From NCBI RefSeq assembly GCF_001544695.2, contig NZ_FCOM02000002.1, positions 248,001 to 312,000 of the forward strand: a stretch of 64,000 nucleotides of DNA, given 5' to 3'. Source of the DNA: Caballeronia arvi. GTDB lineage: Bacteria; Pseudomonadota; Gammaproteobacteria; Burkholderiales; Burkholderiaceae. Under the pieces are notes generated by a model. The model did no database searches and was not told where the DNA came from. It saw only the letters and a list, made by a program, of their open reading frames with translations. Of this stretch, positions 49,820 through 61,812 are shown one piece after another (positions within the stretch are counted from its first letter, which is position 1; every line of letters begins with the position of its first letter). Made by a program: the position numbers and the translations under genes.

Positions 49820-51727
49820 ATGCTGCGTTCAATCCGTACATCCATCGCGACGGTATCCATCAGCGGCACGCTTCCCGAGAAGCTGAAGGCCATCAAGGCG
49901 GCCGGTTTCGACGGCGTCGAGATCTTCGAGAACGACCTGCTGTATTTCGACGGCACGCCCGCCGACGTGCGCCGCATGTGCGCCGATCTGGGCCTCGAAA
50001 TCTATCTGTTCCAGCCGTTTCGCGACTTCGACGGCGTGAGCGCCGAGCGTCTCGCGAAGAACGTCGAGCGCGCCAAACGCAAGTTCGAGCTGATGCACGA
50101 GCTCGGCACGGACCGCATCCTCGTGTGCAGCAACGTGTCGCCGGACACCATCCGCGACGACGCGCTCATCGTCGATCAACTGGGCACGCTGGCGAAGATC
50201 GCGGAGGAAGCGGGCGTGGTCGTCGCGTACGAGGCGCTCGCGTGGGGCCGCTACGTGAATTCGTACAAGCACGCGTGGAAGCTCGTCGATGCGGTGAATC
50301 ATCCGAATCTCGGCCTCGCGCTTGACACCTTCCATACGCTGTCGATCGGCGATTCGGTGGACGAGATCGCGTCGATTCCCGGCGAGCGCATCGCGTTCGT
50401 GCAGATCGCCGATGCGCCCGTGCTCGCGATGGACGTGCTCGAATGGAGTCGTCACTATCGCTGCTTTCCGGGGCAGGGCGCGTTCGATGTCGCGGGCTTC
50501 ACGGCGCGCGTGCTCGAATCGGGCTACAAGGGGCCGCTTTCGCTGGAAATCTTCAACGATGGTTTCCGCGCTGCGCCGACCGCGATCACGGCGGCGGACG
50601 GTCATCGCTCGCTGCGTTATCTGGAAGAGCAGACGCGCGCGCTGATGGGCGACAAGGCGCCGCCGGAACTCTTCAATCCGCCCGCGCCGCCCGAGCATAT
50701 CGGCTTCCAGTTCCTCGAATTCGCCGTCGACGATTCCACGCGCGAACTGCTCGCGCGCTGGCTCGGCAGGCTCGGCTTCAGGCTTGCGGGCAAGCATCGC
50801 TCGAAGGATGTCGCGCTGTATCGGCATGGCGCGGGCTCGATCGTGCTCAACGCCGAAGCCGATTCCTTCGCGAGCGCGTTCTTCCAGAAGCATGGTTTGT
50901 CGCTGTGTGCGTCGGCGTTTCATGTCGATGACGCGAAGCTCGCGTTCGAGCGCGCCGCGGCGTATGGGTCGCAGCCGTTTTCGGGGCGCGTCGGCCCGAA
51001 CGAGCGCGTGGTGCCCGGCGTGCAGTCGCCAGACGGCAGCCTCGACTATTTCGTCGACGAAGCGAAGGGCGGCCCGACGCTGTGGGAATCGGACTTCATC
51101 CTGACGGATATCGACGGGCCGTATGAAGTGGGGCCGCTGTCGCGCATCGATCACGTGTGCCTTTCGCTGCCCGCCGATGCGCTCGACACGTGGGTCTTGT
51201 TTTTCCGCAGTGCATTCGGCTTCGAGACGGAGCCTGCCGTGCTCGTGCCCGACCCTTACGGCCTCGTGCGTAGCCGCGCGGTGCGGAGCCGCGACGGTTC
51301 GGTGCGCATTGCGCTGAACGCGTCGGTGGACCGCTACACGGCGGTGGCCGAATCGCTGTCGACGTATCGCGGCTCGGGCCTGAACCACGTCGCGTTCAGC
51401 ACGCCGGATATCTTCGATGCGATTCCGCGCCTCGAAGCCGATGGCGTGAAGTTCCTGCGCATCCCGCGCAACTACTACGACGATCTGGTCGCGCGTTTCG
51501 GATTGCCCGACGAGCAGATCGAGCAGATGCGCGAGCACAACATCCTCTACGATCGCGACGAGCGCGGCGGCGAGTTCTTCCACGCGTACACGGAGCAACT
51601 CGATCAGCGCTTCTTCCTCGAAGTGATCGAGCGGCGCGGCGGCTACGACGGCTATGGCGCGGCCAATGCGGCGGTGAGGCTCGCGGCGCATGCGCAACAG
51701 CAGCAGCGCGCGCGTCAGGCGGCGTAG
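49820..51727 (+). CDS. quiC: 3-dehydroshikimate dehydratase (QuiC-type, isomerase-like plus VOC/HPPD-like domains)
   Basis: 635 residues. The N-terminal ~280 form a sugar-phosphate-isomerase-like TIM barrel (IKAAGFDGVEIFENDLLYFD, VVVAYEALAWGRYVNSYKHA, LGLALDTFHTLSIG, PLSLEIFNDGFRA), the metal-dependent dehydratase converting 3-dehydroshikimate to protocatechuate. Residues ~290-620 are a hydroxyphenylpyruvate-dioxygenase-like VOC domain (IDHVCLSLP, GLNHVAFSTPDIFDAIPRLE, GGEFFHAYTEQLDQRFFLEV). The two-domain form is known in soil proteobacteria. Together with the divergent dehydrogenase it forms the shikimate-to-protocatechuate route. Confidence 0.92.
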   Translation: MLRSIRTSIATVSISGTLPEKLKAIKAAGFDGVEIFENDLLYFDGTPADVRRMCADLGLEIYLFQPFRDFDGVSAERLAKNVERAKRKFELMHELGTDRILVCSNVSPDTIRDDALIVDQLGTLAKIAEEAGVVVAYEALAWGRYVNSYKHAWKLVDAVNHPNLGLALDTFHTLSIGDSVDEIASIPGERIAFVQIADAPVLAMDVLEWSRHYRCFPGQGAFDVAGFTARVLESGYKGPLSLEIFNDGFRAAPTAITAADGHRSLRYLEEQTRALMGDKAPPELFNPPAPPEHIGFQFLEFAVDDSTRELLARWLGRLGFRLAGKHRSKDVALYRHGAGSIVLNAEADSFASAFFQKHGLSLCASAFHVDDAKLAFERAAAYGSQPFSGRVGPNERVVPGVQSPDGSLDYFVDEAKGGPTLWESDFILTDIDGPYEVGPLSRIDHVCLSLPADALDTWVLFFRSAFGFETEPAVLVPDPYGLVRSRAVRSRDGSVRIALNASVDRYTAVAESLSTYRGSGLNHVAFSTPDIFDAIPRLEADGVKFLRIPRNYYDDLVARFGLPDEQIEQMREHNILYDRDERGGEFFHAYTEQLDQRFFLEVIERRGGYDGYGAANAAVRLAAHAQQQQRARQAA

Positions 51728-51745
51728 GAAACACGCGAAGGGCGC

Positions 51746-52060
51746 TCAGGCGCTTTGTGACTTTTCGCTGGCTACGCGCGCGCGTTCGATGCTGAGCTCT
51801 TCCTCGCGGGCGCGTGCGGCGGCTTCGAACGCATCGATATGCAGATACAGCCGATGCACGGTCTGAATCTGCGTATGTGAAAGGTGGGACTGGCGCATGA
51901 TCGATGCGAGCCGCTCACGCCAGTACGAAGGCGGCAGCAATGGCCCGCCGAGGTCGCACGCCAACGAGCGACGCAGCACCATTTCGAGGTGCGTCAGGTC
52001 CTGGTCCGCCAGCAACGCCGAAAACGCGCCCTGCGGCTTCATATCGGGAAAATGGTCCAT
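51746..52060 (-). CDS. Hypothetical protein (104 aa)
   Basis: Start taken at ATG 52060, since the open frame further upstream runs across the tRNA gene. Helical: GAFSALLADQDLTHLEMVLR, PPSYWRERLASIMRQSHLSH, and a C-terminal helix EAAARAREEELSIERARVAS. No family recognised. Confidence 0.65.
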   Translation of the reverse strand: MDHFPDMKPQGAFSALLADQDLTHLEMVLRRSLACDLGGPLLPPSYWRERLASIMRQSHLSHTQIQTVHRLYLHIDAFEAAARAREEELSIERARVASEKSQSA

Positions 52061-52234
52061 TATCCCGATGGCGGCGCGCTTCGGCGAGACTTGATAGGGA
52101 GAAACCCTCGACGTACGCGAATTTTTTCGCTGCGCGCCGAAGGCTTCGAATTTGTTCGCGCCGAACCGAAAGCCGCCGCGCGCCTTTGCTATACTCTGCG
52201 CTCGCTCGCCGACGCCTCGGCTGAGCGCGGTCCG

Positions 52235-52309
52235 CTCCCCGTAGTTCAATGGATAGAACGAGTGCCTCCTAAGCGCTAGATGCAGGTTCGATTCCTGCCG
52301 GGGGGACCA
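52235..52309 (+). tRNA. tRNA-Arg (anticodon CCT)
   Basis: Cloverleaf by eye: acceptor CTCCCCG with CGGGGGG (one U-G pair), D stem GTTC/GAAC, anticodon stem AGTGC/GCGCT with loop CTCCTAA (CCT, reading AGG), T arm GCAGG-TTCGATT-CCTGC, encoded CCA. A TATACT box lies about 40 bp upstream. Confidence 0.95.
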
Positions 52310-52451
52310 AGATTTCGACACGGCGTTCGTCGTGTCATGCTGCTGCCCGCCGCCTCTTTCCCCGCCTTCCCGCTGTCTTCGCATTGAACCGTAAGCACTT
52401 TCGCGCCGATAATGCGACCACCTGAGGCTCGCCTTCACGGCTCATGCGTTC

Positions 52452-53252
52452 ATGACCGAAATCGAATCCGCGGTGCTCGTCTTCATTCTCCTGCTCGCCT
52501 GCACGGGCCTTGGTGCAATCGTGCGGCCGCTTCTGCCGGAGGAGCACAAGGCGCAGGAAACCGTGCAGTTGATCCAGTTGCTCGTCGGCATGCTGGTCAC
52601 GTTCGCGGCGCTCGTGCTCGGCCTCCTGACCGCATCGGCGAAAACGATTTTCGACACCACCAACACCGACATGCGCAACTACGCGACCTCGATCATCGAG
52701 CTCGATCGCGCGATGCGTGATTACGGCGGCGAACTCGATCCGGCGCGCAGGCTGCTGCGCTCGTACACGGCGGCGGCGATTGCGAGCACGTGGCCGAACG
52801 AGGCGCCGCCGCCCGGTGATGACTATCCGAACGTCGAGCAGTCGAAAAAGGACGACAGCCTTGCGAACGCGACGCTTGGCGCGCTGTTGAGCAAAGCCCA
52901 GCACGACGTGCGCATGCTCGTCCCGCGCGACGACTATCACCGCCAGCTCGCCACCGAAGCCGCCACGCGCTTCGAGCAGCTGGTCGCGCAGCGCTGGAAG
53001 CTGGTCGAGGAGGCGCACGGGTCGATCTCCTATCCGTTCGACCGCATTCTCGTCGGGTGGCTGCTCATCATCTTTCTGTGCTTCGGGCTGATCGCGCCGC
53101 GCAACGCGCTTTCGCTCGTGACGATCATGCTCGGCGCGCTGTCGATCGCGTCGGCGGTGCTCGTGATCCTCGATCTCGATACGCCGTTCTCGGGACCGAT
53201 CATGATCGGCAGCCAGCCGTTGCGCGACGCGCTCGCGTATCAGAGCCGCTGA
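52452..53252 (+). CDS. DUF4239 (bestrophin-like) membrane protein
   Basis: 266 residues. Membrane segments at both ends: VLVFILLLACTGLGAIV, LLVGMLVTFAALVLGLLTA, ILVGWLLIIFLCFGLI, VTIMLGALSIASAVLVILDL; the ~110-residue helical middle is polar. Function unknown. Its stop overlaps the methyltransferase start (TGATG). Confidence 0.88.
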   Translation: MTEIESAVLVFILLLACTGLGAIVRPLLPEEHKAQETVQLIQLLVGMLVTFAALVLGLLTASAKTIFDTTNTDMRNYATSIIELDRAMRDYGGELDPARRLLRSYTAAAIASTWPNEAPPPGDDYPNVEQSKKDDSLANATLGALLSKAQHDVRMLVPRDDYHRQLATEAATRFEQLVAQRWKLVEEAHGSISYPFDRILVGWLLIIFLCFGLIAPRNALSLVTIMLGALSIASAVLVILDLDTPFSGPIMIGSQPLRDALAYQSR

Positions 53253-54004
53253 TGCGCTACGACGATCCGCGCCTCGTCGCGCTGTACGACACCCTCAATC
53301 CGTTCGCCGACGATACGGCGTTCTATCTCGCGCTGGCGGCATCCGCGCGGCATGTCGTCGATCTCGGCTGCGGCACGGGCTTGCTCGCGTGCGAACTCGC
53401 GAGGCGCGGTCATCGCGTGACGGGCATCGATCCGTCGCCGCACATGCTGCGCGTGGCGCGCGCGCGTCCGGACGGCGACACGGTGACGTGGATCGAAGGC
53501 GATGCGAAGGCGCTGCCGTTCGTCGGCGCGGCGGATCTGCTCGTGATGACGGGACACGTCGCGCAAGTCTTTCTCGACGATGCATCGTTCGTCGCGACGC
53601 TCGATGCCGCCCGCCGCGCGCTGCGGCCCGGCGGCGCGATCGCGTTCGAGAGCCGCAATCCGGCTGCACGCGCGTGGGAAAACTGGACGCCGGAGCGTTC
53701 GCTGAGGCGCATCGAAGCGCCGGACGGCAGGACGGTCGACGTCTGGCTGGAACGGCACGCAGTACCCGACCCGCTCGCGACCGGGCGCGTGGCGTTCACG
53801 ACGCACTATCGCTTCATGCCGAAGCCAAGCGGTGAAATCGCCGAAGAGACGCTCAGCGCGACGAGCGAACTGCGCTTTCGCACGCTCGAAGAACTGACGA
53901 AACGGCTGACCGAAGCGGGTTTTGCGCAGATCGACTGGTACGGTGACTGGAACCGCGCGCCGGTGGATGAAACGAGCCGCGAGTTGATCGCGGTGGCGCG
54001 CTGA
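53252..54004 (+). CDS. Class I SAM-dependent methyltransferase
   Basis: 250 residues. SAM motif I is HVVDLGCGTGLLACELARRG (residues ~31-50), acidic residue in VTGIDPSPHM, motif IV-like ADLLVMTGHVAQVF, then LRPGGAIAFESRNP. Starts inside the stop of the DUF4239 gene, so translation is coupled. Substrate unknown. Confidence 0.9.
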   Translation: MRYDDPRLVALYDTLNPFADDTAFYLALAASARHVVDLGCGTGLLACELARRGHRVTGIDPSPHMLRVARARPDGDTVTWIEGDAKALPFVGAADLLVMTGHVAQVFLDDASFVATLDAARRALRPGGAIAFESRNPAARAWENWTPERSLRRIEAPDGRTVDVWLERHAVPDPLATGRVAFTTHYRFMPKPSGEIAEETLSATSELRFRTLEELTKRLTEAGFAQIDWYGDWNRAPVDETSRELIAVAR

Positions 54005-54044
54005 AAAATGAAACGATGCCGCCGCACGCGGCGGCCATCGGCAA

Positions 54045-54227
54045 TCAGAACTCGACGACGACGAAATCGGCCTTGCCCACGTCGCACAGCGGGCAGCGCC
54101 AGTCGGCGGGAATGTCGTCGAAACGGGTGCCCGCGGCGATGCCTTCGTCCGGCAGGCCTTCTTCCTCGTTGTAGATCCAGCCGCAAATCAGGCAGACCCA
54201 GCTTTTGTATTCGATGACTTCGCTCAC
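54045..54227 (-). CDS. Rubredoxin
   Basis: 60 residues from GTG 54227; the upstream open frame is not protein-like. Two CxxC iron ligand pairs, WVCLICGWIYNEEEG and DWRCPLCDVGKADF, with the usual length. Small cytoplasmic electron carrier. It converges with the methyltransferase gene, with no obvious partner enzyme nearby. Confidence 0.95.
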   Translation of the reverse strand: MSEVIEYKSWVCLICGWIYNEEEGLPDEGIAAGTRFDDIPADWRCPLCDVGKADFVVVEF

Positions 54228-54473
54228 GACAGACTCTTGATTCGAAAGAAATAAACGGACCGCGTGCGGCAAAGGACAGCGCCTTGCGCGGCGAGCCGGC
54301 ATCTTACAGGAATCGGCGCGATCGTTCCCCGCTCCGGCCGCCGGCCGCATGCCGTGTCATATTGCGTCGGCAGGATGGTACGGATACGCGGCTCCGAAAG
54401 CTCGGTGTATGCTTTTCCGGGTCTCCGGCGCCGATTTCGCGCCATCGACCGGTTTCACAACATGGAGAAAACG

Positions 54474-54881
54474 ATGAAGCAAAAGCTCTTGGGCGCGATG
54501 TTGTCGGGCGCGGTCCTGTTTTCGTTCGCTGGCGCGGTGCATGCGCAGGCGCGCGTCTATTTCGTCGAGCCGAAAGACGGCGCGACCGTCACGAGCCCCG
54601 TGCACGTGAAATTCGGCGTCGATGGCATGTCGGTCGCGCCGGCCGGCACGATGACCGAAGGCACCGGGCATCATCATCTGCTGATCGACGAAAAACCGAT
54701 TCCGAAAGGCACGGTCGTCCCGATGGACGACAAGAACCTGCACTACGGCAAGGGCCAGACCGAAGCCGACGTGAAGCTGCCCCCCGGCGATCACACGCTG
54801 ACGATGCAGTTCGCCGACGGCGCGCATCGCTCCTACGGGCCGGAAATGAGCCAGACGATCAAGGTTCACGTCAAGCAATAA
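54474..54881 (+). CDS. DUF4399 periplasmic protein
   Basis: 135 residues from ATG 54474 (GGAG six bases before). Signal peptide to about residue 24 (GAVHA). Core: ARVYFVEPKDGATVTSPVHV, EGTGHHHLLIDEKP, LPPGDHTLTMQFADGAHRSY. The HHHL segment is a possible metal site. Function unknown. Confidence 0.9.
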   Translation: MKQKLLGAMLSGAVLFSFAGAVHAQARVYFVEPKDGATVTSPVHVKFGVDGMSVAPAGTMTEGTGHHHLLIDEKPIPKGTVVPMDDKNLHYGKGQTEADVKLPPGDHTLTMQFADGAHRSYGPEMSQTIKVHVKQ

Positions 54882-54898
54882 CGCATCACGCGCACGAG

Positions 54899-54932
54899 AG
54901 GCCGCCGCGGACCGCGTCCGGGCGGCCTTTTT
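54899..54932 (+). terminator. Terminator of the DUF4399 gene
   Basis: Stem AGGCCGCC (54899-54906) with GGCGGCCT (54921-54928), inner GGAC/GTCC, then TTTTT. Confidence 0.85.
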
Positions 54933-55065
54933 GCTTCTCGTCCGTTCGGCCAGCGCCGCGTGAGCGCCACGGCAACGCGCGCCGCGCCCGGTACGACCGG
55001 TACAATGGGCGCTTCCATCGGTTGCCGTTTTCGTCACCGACTCTTCGCCATTCATCCGGTTTCCC

Positions 55066-57000
<1,935 letters not shown>

Positions 57001-57257
57001 GTGCTTTCGTGCGCCGCAGGGGTGTCCGTTTCGTGAAGACGGATTGTCCACGCCTGCATCGCGTTTTATGGCGCCGTGGTGGGCGCGGCGGGCGAAAACC
57101 GCTATTCTCCTAGCGCGGCTCGGATCGGCAGGCGGTTTTCCGCTTCGCTCATCGCGCATCCGGCCAGGCACATTCATCAAGCATCCGCCGGCTTGCCGGG
57201 CGTCACGTCGTGACATTTCCCGCGAGAACGCCCGAGAAGCCGGATCAACGTCCAACT

Positions 57258-59297
57258 ATGTCCACGAAAAAATCCAGCGCAATGGCGACGGGAACGGAAC
57301 GAGGCAAACGTCCTGTCATGAACGCCAAGGCAGCCGGCTACAGCGAAGCATCGATCAAGGTGCTCAAGGGCCTGGAGCCGGTCAAGCAGCGGCCCGGCAT
57401 GTACACGCGTACCGAGAATCCGCTGCACATCATTCAGGAAGTCATCGACAACGCCTCCGACGAAGCGCTCGGTGGCTACGGCAAGCAGATAACCGTCACG
57501 CTGCATAACGACAACTCCGTTTCCGTCGACGACGACGGCCGCGGCATTCCCATCGGCCTGCATCCGGAAGAAGGCGTGCCGGTCGTCGAGATCGTGTACA
57601 CGCGGCTGCACGCGGGCGGCAAGTTCGATAAAGCGGCGGGCGGCGCATACACGTTCTCGGGCGGCCTGCATGGCGTCGGCGTCTCGGTGACGAATGCGCT
57701 CTCCACGCGTCTCGAAGTGACCGTCTGGCGCGACAACAAGGTGGCGCAACTCGCGTTCTCCAATGGCGACGTGATCGAAGAACTCGCGACGCGTTCACCC
57801 GAACGCGGCGAAAAGAAAAGCGGCACGCGCGTGCGTGCGTGGCCGAATCCGAAGTACTTCGATTCCGCGAATCTGCCGCTCGGCGAGTTGCAGCGCCTGC
57901 TGCGCTCGAAAGCCGTGCTGCTGCCGGGCGTCGAAGTGGCGCTCGTCATCGAGAAGACGGGCGAGCGTCAGACATGGAAGTATGAAGACGGCCTGCGCGG
58001 CTATCTGCTCGAAGGTATGGGCGGCAGCGAACTGCTGATTCCGCTTTTCGAAGGCGAGCGCTATGCGGAAAGCTCGAAGAACACCGAAGAGACCTTCGCT
58101 GAAGGCGAGGGCGCGTCATGGGTCGTCGCGTGGAGCGAGGAAGGGCCGCTCTTGCGCGAATCGTATGTGAACCTGATTCCGACGCCCGCGGGCGGCACGC
58201 ACGAATCCGGCCTGCGCGACGGGCTCTTTCAGGCGGTGAAGAATTTCGTCGAGATTCATAACCTGCAGCCGAAGGGCGTGAAGCTGCTCGCGGAAGACGT
58301 GTTCGCGCGCGTGTCGTTCGTGCTCTCGGCGAAGGTGCTGGACCCGCAGTTCCAAGGCCAGATCAAGGAACGGCTGAACAGCCGCGATGCCGTGAAGCTC
58401 GTGTCGTCGTTTTCGCGGCCCGCGCTGGAGTTGTGGCTGAATCAGCACGTCGAGTTCGGCAAGAAGCTCGCGGAACTCGTGATTCGTCAGGCGCAGGCGC
58501 GCACGCGGGCCGGTCAGAAGATCGAGAAGAAGAAGAGCTCCGGCGTTGCCGTTTTGCCCGGCAAGCTGACCGATTGCGAATCGACGGACATCGCCCGCAA
58601 CGAGCTCTTTCTGGTCGAGGGCGATTCGGCGGGCGGCTCCGCGAAGATGGGCCGCGACAAGGAATTCCAGGCCATTCTGCCGTTGCGCGGCAAGGTGCTG
58701 AACACGTGGGAAACCGAGCGCGACCGCCTCTTCGCGAACAACGAAGTGCATGACATCGCTGTGGCGATCGGCGTCGATCCGCATGGTCCGGACGACAAGA
58801 TCGATCTCTCGAATCTGCGCTACGGCAAGATCTGCATTCTTTCCGACGCGGACGTCGACGGCGCGCACATCCAGGTGCTCTTGCTCACGCTGTTCTTCAA
58901 GCACTTCCCGCAACTGATCGAGCGCGGGCATGTGTGCGTCGCGCGTCCGCCGCTCTTTCGCGTCGATGCGCCCGCGCGGGGCAAGAAGCCCGCGCAGAAG
59001 CTCTATGCGCTCGACGAAGGCGAACTCGAAGCGATCCTCGACAAGCTGCGCAAGGACGGCGTGCGCGAAACGGCATGGACCATCAGCCGCTTCAAGGGCT
59101 TGGGCGAAATGAGCGCGGAACAACTCTGGGACACGACCATGAACCCCGACACGCGGCGTCTCCTGCCAGTCGCGCTCGGTGAACTCGGCTTCGATCTCAC
59201 CGTCTCGCGCATGACGATGCTGATGGGCAAGGGCGAAGCGGCATCGCGCCGAAGCTGGCTCGAAGAGAAGGGCAACGAAGTCGAAGCGGACATCTGA
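57258..59297 (+). CDS. parE: DNA topoisomerase IV subunit B
   Basis: 679 residues from ATG 57258; its ribosome-binding site is weak, and an ATG at 57282 is an alternative. GHKL ATPase: EVIDNASDEALGGY, VDDDGRGIPIGLHPEEGVPV, TFSGGLHGVGVSVTNAL. TOPRIM: NELFLVEGDSAGGSAKMGRD, CILSDADVDGAHI. C-terminal RFKGLGEMSAEQLWDTTMNP. With ParC it decatenates daughter chromosomes. It lies 34 bp before parC, the usual beta-proteobacterial pair. Confidence 0.95.
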   Translation: MSTKKSSAMATGTERGKRPVMNAKAAGYSEASIKVLKGLEPVKQRPGMYTRTENPLHIIQEVIDNASDEALGGYGKQITVTLHNDNSVSVDDDGRGIPIGLHPEEGVPVVEIVYTRLHAGGKFDKAAGGAYTFSGGLHGVGVSVTNALSTRLEVTVWRDNKVAQLAFSNGDVIEELATRSPERGEKKSGTRVRAWPNPKYFDSANLPLGELQRLLRSKAVLLPGVEVALVIEKTGERQTWKYEDGLRGYLLEGMGGSELLIPLFEGERYAESSKNTEETFAEGEGASWVVAWSEEGPLLRESYVNLIPTPAGGTHESGLRDGLFQAVKNFVEIHNLQPKGVKLLAEDVFARVSFVLSAKVLDPQFQGQIKERLNSRDAVKLVSSFSRPALELWLNQHVEFGKKLAELVIRQAQARTRAGQKIEKKKSSGVAVLPGKLTDCESTDIARNELFLVEGDSAGGSAKMGRDKEFQAILPLRGKVLNTWETERDRLFANNEVHDIAVAIGVDPHGPDDKIDLSNLRYGKICILSDADVDGAHIQVLLLTLFFKHFPQLIERGHVCVARPPLFRVDAPARGKKPAQKLYALDEGELEAILDKLRKDGVRETAWTISRFKGLGEMSAEQLWDTTMNPDTRRLLPVALGELGFDLTVSRMTMLMGKGEAASRRSWLEEKGNEVEADI

Positions 59298-59331
59298 GCT
59301 CGACTTGAAGCAACGCACAACGGATTAATCG

Positions 59332-61650
59332 ATGGGAATCACAGACGATCTCTTCGCCGAACAGACCGCACCGGACGGCGAGCAACTCACACTGGGCGAT
59401 TACGCCGAACGCGCCTATCTCGACTACGCGGTGAGCGTGGTGAAGGGCCGCGCGCTGCCCGATGTCAGCGACGGGCAGAAGCCCGTGCAGCGCCGCATTC
59501 TCTATGCGATGAGCGAGATGGGCCTCGCCTCCAACGCGAAGCCGGTGAAGTCGGCGCGTGTCGTCGGCGATGTGCTGGGCAAATATCATCCGCACGGCGA
59601 TCAGTCGGCGTACGACGCGCTCGTGCGTCTCGCGCAGGACTTTTCGATGCGCTATCCGCTCATCGACGGTCAGGGCAACTTCGGCTCGCGCGACGGCGAC
59701 GGCGCCGCGGCCATGCGATACACCGAAGCGCGCCTGACGCCGATCGCGCGCCTTCTGCTCGATGAAATCGATCAGGGCACGGTCGATTTCATGCCGAACT
59801 ACGACGGCTCGTTCGAAGAGCCGAAGCTGCTGCCCGCGCGCTTGCCGTTCCTGTTGCTGAACGGCGCATCGGGCATCGCGGTCGGTCTCGCGACGGAATG
59901 TCCGTCGCACAATCTGCGCGAAGTGGCGGCGGCGGCCGTCGCAATGATCCGCGATCCGAAGATCGGCCACGCCGGTCTGATGGACAAGCTGCCCGGGCCG
60001 GATTTCCCCGGCGGCGGACAGATCATCTCGTCGCAGGCGGAAATCTCGGCGGCGTACGAGACCGGCCGCGGCTCGCTCAAGGTGCGCGCGCGCTGGAAGA
60101 TCGAAGATCTCGCGCGCGGCCAGTGGCAGGTCGTCATCACGGAATTGCCGCCGGGGGTGTCGAGCCAGAAAGTGCTGGAAGAAATCGAGGATCTCACCAA
60201 TCCGAAGATCAAGCTCGGCAAGAAGACACTCACGCCCGAGCAGGTTCAGACCAAGCAGTCGATGCTCGCGCTGCTCGACGCCGTGCGCGACGAGTCCGGC
60301 AAGGACGCGCCCGTGCGGCTGGTGTTCGAACCGAAGTCGAGCCGCATCGATCAGACCGAGTTCGTCAATACGCTGCTCGCGTACACCAGCCTGGAATCGA
60401 ACGCGTCGATCAATCTCGTGATGATCGGCGTCGATGGCCGGCCGCGTCAGAAGGGCATCGTCGAAATACTGCACGAGTGGGTCGGCTTCAGGTTCGTCAC
60501 GGTCACGCGGCGCACGCAGCATCGTCTGGGCAAGGTCAACGACCGCATCCATATTCTCGAAGGACGGATGATCGTCTTCTTGAATATCGATGAAGTCATC
60601 CGCATCATTCGTGAAAGCGAGGAGCCGAAAGCGGCGCTGATCGCGCGCTTCAACCTGTCGGACCGGCAGGCGGAAGACATCCTCGAAATCCGTCTGCGTC
60701 AGTTGGCGCGGTTGGAGGCGATCAAGATCGAGCAGGAGTTGAAGGACCTCGGCGAAGAAAAGGCGAAGCTCGAAGAACTGCTCAACAGCGACGCCGCGAT
60801 GAAGCGGCTGCTCATCAAGGAAATCGAAGCCGACGCGAAGCAATTCGGCGACGATCGCCGCACGCTGATTCAGCAAGCCACGCGCGCGACGTTCGAGGCG
60901 CGTGTCGTCGACGAACCGGTGACGGTCGTCGTGTCGCAGAAGGGCTGGGTTCGCGCGCTGAAGGGCCACGGGCTCGATCCGGCGGGCTTTACCTTCAAGC
61001 AGGGCGATGGCCTCTACGCCGCGTTCCAGGCGCGCACGCCGGATTCGCTCGTCGCGTGGGGCAGCAAGGGGCGCGTGTATTCGGTTCCAGTCTCGGCGCT
61101 GCCGGGCGGGCGCGGTGACGGCGTGCCGGTGACATCGCTGATCGAGCTCGAATCGGGCACGCATCTGCTGCATTACTTCGCGGCGAACGCGGAGCAGCAA
61201 CTGCTGCTGGCGTCGAGCAACGGCTTTGGCTTCGTCGCGAAGCTCGGCGATCTGATCAGCCGACAGAAGGCGGGCAAGGCGTTCATGACGATCGACGAAG
61301 GCGCCGCGCCGCTCGCGCCGATGCCTGTCGTTCCGGGTGCGACTTACGTCGCGTGCCTGTCGAGCGCGGGGCGTCTGCTCGTGTTCGGCATGGACGAGAT
61401 GAAGACCCTGTCCGGTGGCGGACGCGGCGTCATCCTGATGGCGCTCGATGAGAAGGAAACGTTGCGTCAGGCGCTCGCGATCGATGCGCGCGGCGTCGTG
61501 ATGACCGGCACCGGCCGCGGCGGGAAGGTGAGGGACGAGAAGCTCGCGGGCTCGCAGATGCAATTGCATCTGGGCAAGCGGGCGAGGAAGGGAAGGGCGC
61601 CGGATTCGTCGTTGAAGGTGACGGATCTGCGGCCGGTTTTCGAGGAGTGA
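59332..61650 (+). CDS. parC: DNA topoisomerase IV subunit A
   Basis: 772 residues. N-terminal breakage-reunion domain with the quinolone-region [20 protein letters not shown] and catalytic Tyr130 in [13 protein letters not shown]. Coiled-coil gate near [20 protein letters not shown]. The C-terminal beta-propeller is short (~250 residues), as usual for ParC rather than GyrA, and there is no GyrA box. Ends just before a strong terminator. Confidence 0.95.
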   Translation: MGITDDLFAEQTAPDGEQLTLGDYAERAYLDYAVSVVKGRALPDVSDGQKPVQRRILYAMSEMGLASNAKPVKSARVVGDVLGKYHPHGDQSAYDALVRLAQDFSMRYPLIDGQGNFGSRDGDGAAAMRYTEARLTPIARLLLDEIDQGTVDFMPNYDGSFEEPKLLPARLPFLLLNGASGIAVGLATECPSHNLREVAAAAVAMIRDPKIGHAGLMDKLPGPDFPGGGQIISSQAEISAAYETGRGSLKVRARWKIEDLARGQWQVVITELPPGVSSQKVLEEIEDLTNPKIKLGKKTLTPEQVQTKQSMLALLDAVRDESGKDAPVRLVFEPKSSRIDQTEFVNTLLAYTSLESNASINLVMIGVDGRPRQKGIVEILHEWVGFRFVTVTRRTQHRLGKVNDRIHILEGRMIVFLNIDEVIRIIRESEEPKAALIARFNLSDRQAEDILEIRLRQLARLEAIKIEQELKDLGEEKAKLEELLNSDAAMKRLLIKEIEADAKQFGDDRRTLIQQATRATFEARVVDEPVTVVVSQKGWVRALKGHGLDPAGFTFKQGDGLYAAFQARTPDSLVAWGSKGRVYSVPVSALPGGRGDGVPVTSLIELESGTHLLHYFAANAEQQLLLASSNGFGFVAKLGDLISRQKAGKAFMTIDEGAAPLAPMPVVPGATYVACLSSAGRLLVFGMDEMKTLSGGGRGVILMALDEKETLRQALAIDARGVVMTGTGRGGKVRDEKLAGSQMQLHLGKRARKGRAPDSSLKVTDLRPVFEE

Positions 61651-61691
61651 TGGTGTGATGGAGCGTTGCTGAAGCGCCGTCACGACCCGAT

Positions 61692-61716
61692 AAGCCCGCT
61701 TTATGCGGGCTTTTTT
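61692..61716 (+). terminator. Terminator of parEC
   Basis: Stem AAGCCCGC (61692-61699) with GCGGGCTT (61705-61712), then TTTTTT counting shared bases. Confidence 0.92.
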
Positions 61717-61812
61717 GCGCCTGTCCTTCGCGAGATTCAGACATTAATCATTTCAACGCGCGCTTCGAGCGGACAAGCTTCCTGGCGAAGTGGGACGAAG
61801 CAGAATCCAGAT

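Noticed and set aside
49829-51697. 622-codon minus-strand open frame
   Set aside because: Exact antisense of the dehydroshikimate dehydratase gene, shadow composition.
52061-52438. N-terminal extension of the 51746-52060 protein
   Set aside because: It would translate through tRNA-Arg on the opposite strand and has no ribosome-binding site.
54273-54288. Sigma54-like AGGACAGCGCCTTGCG upstream of the DUF4399 gene
   Set aside because: Only about 7 of 12 matches; the -24 element is poor.
59197-61683. 828-codon minus-strand open frame
   Set aside because: Antisense of parC with Arg/His-rich composition; parC is unmistakable.
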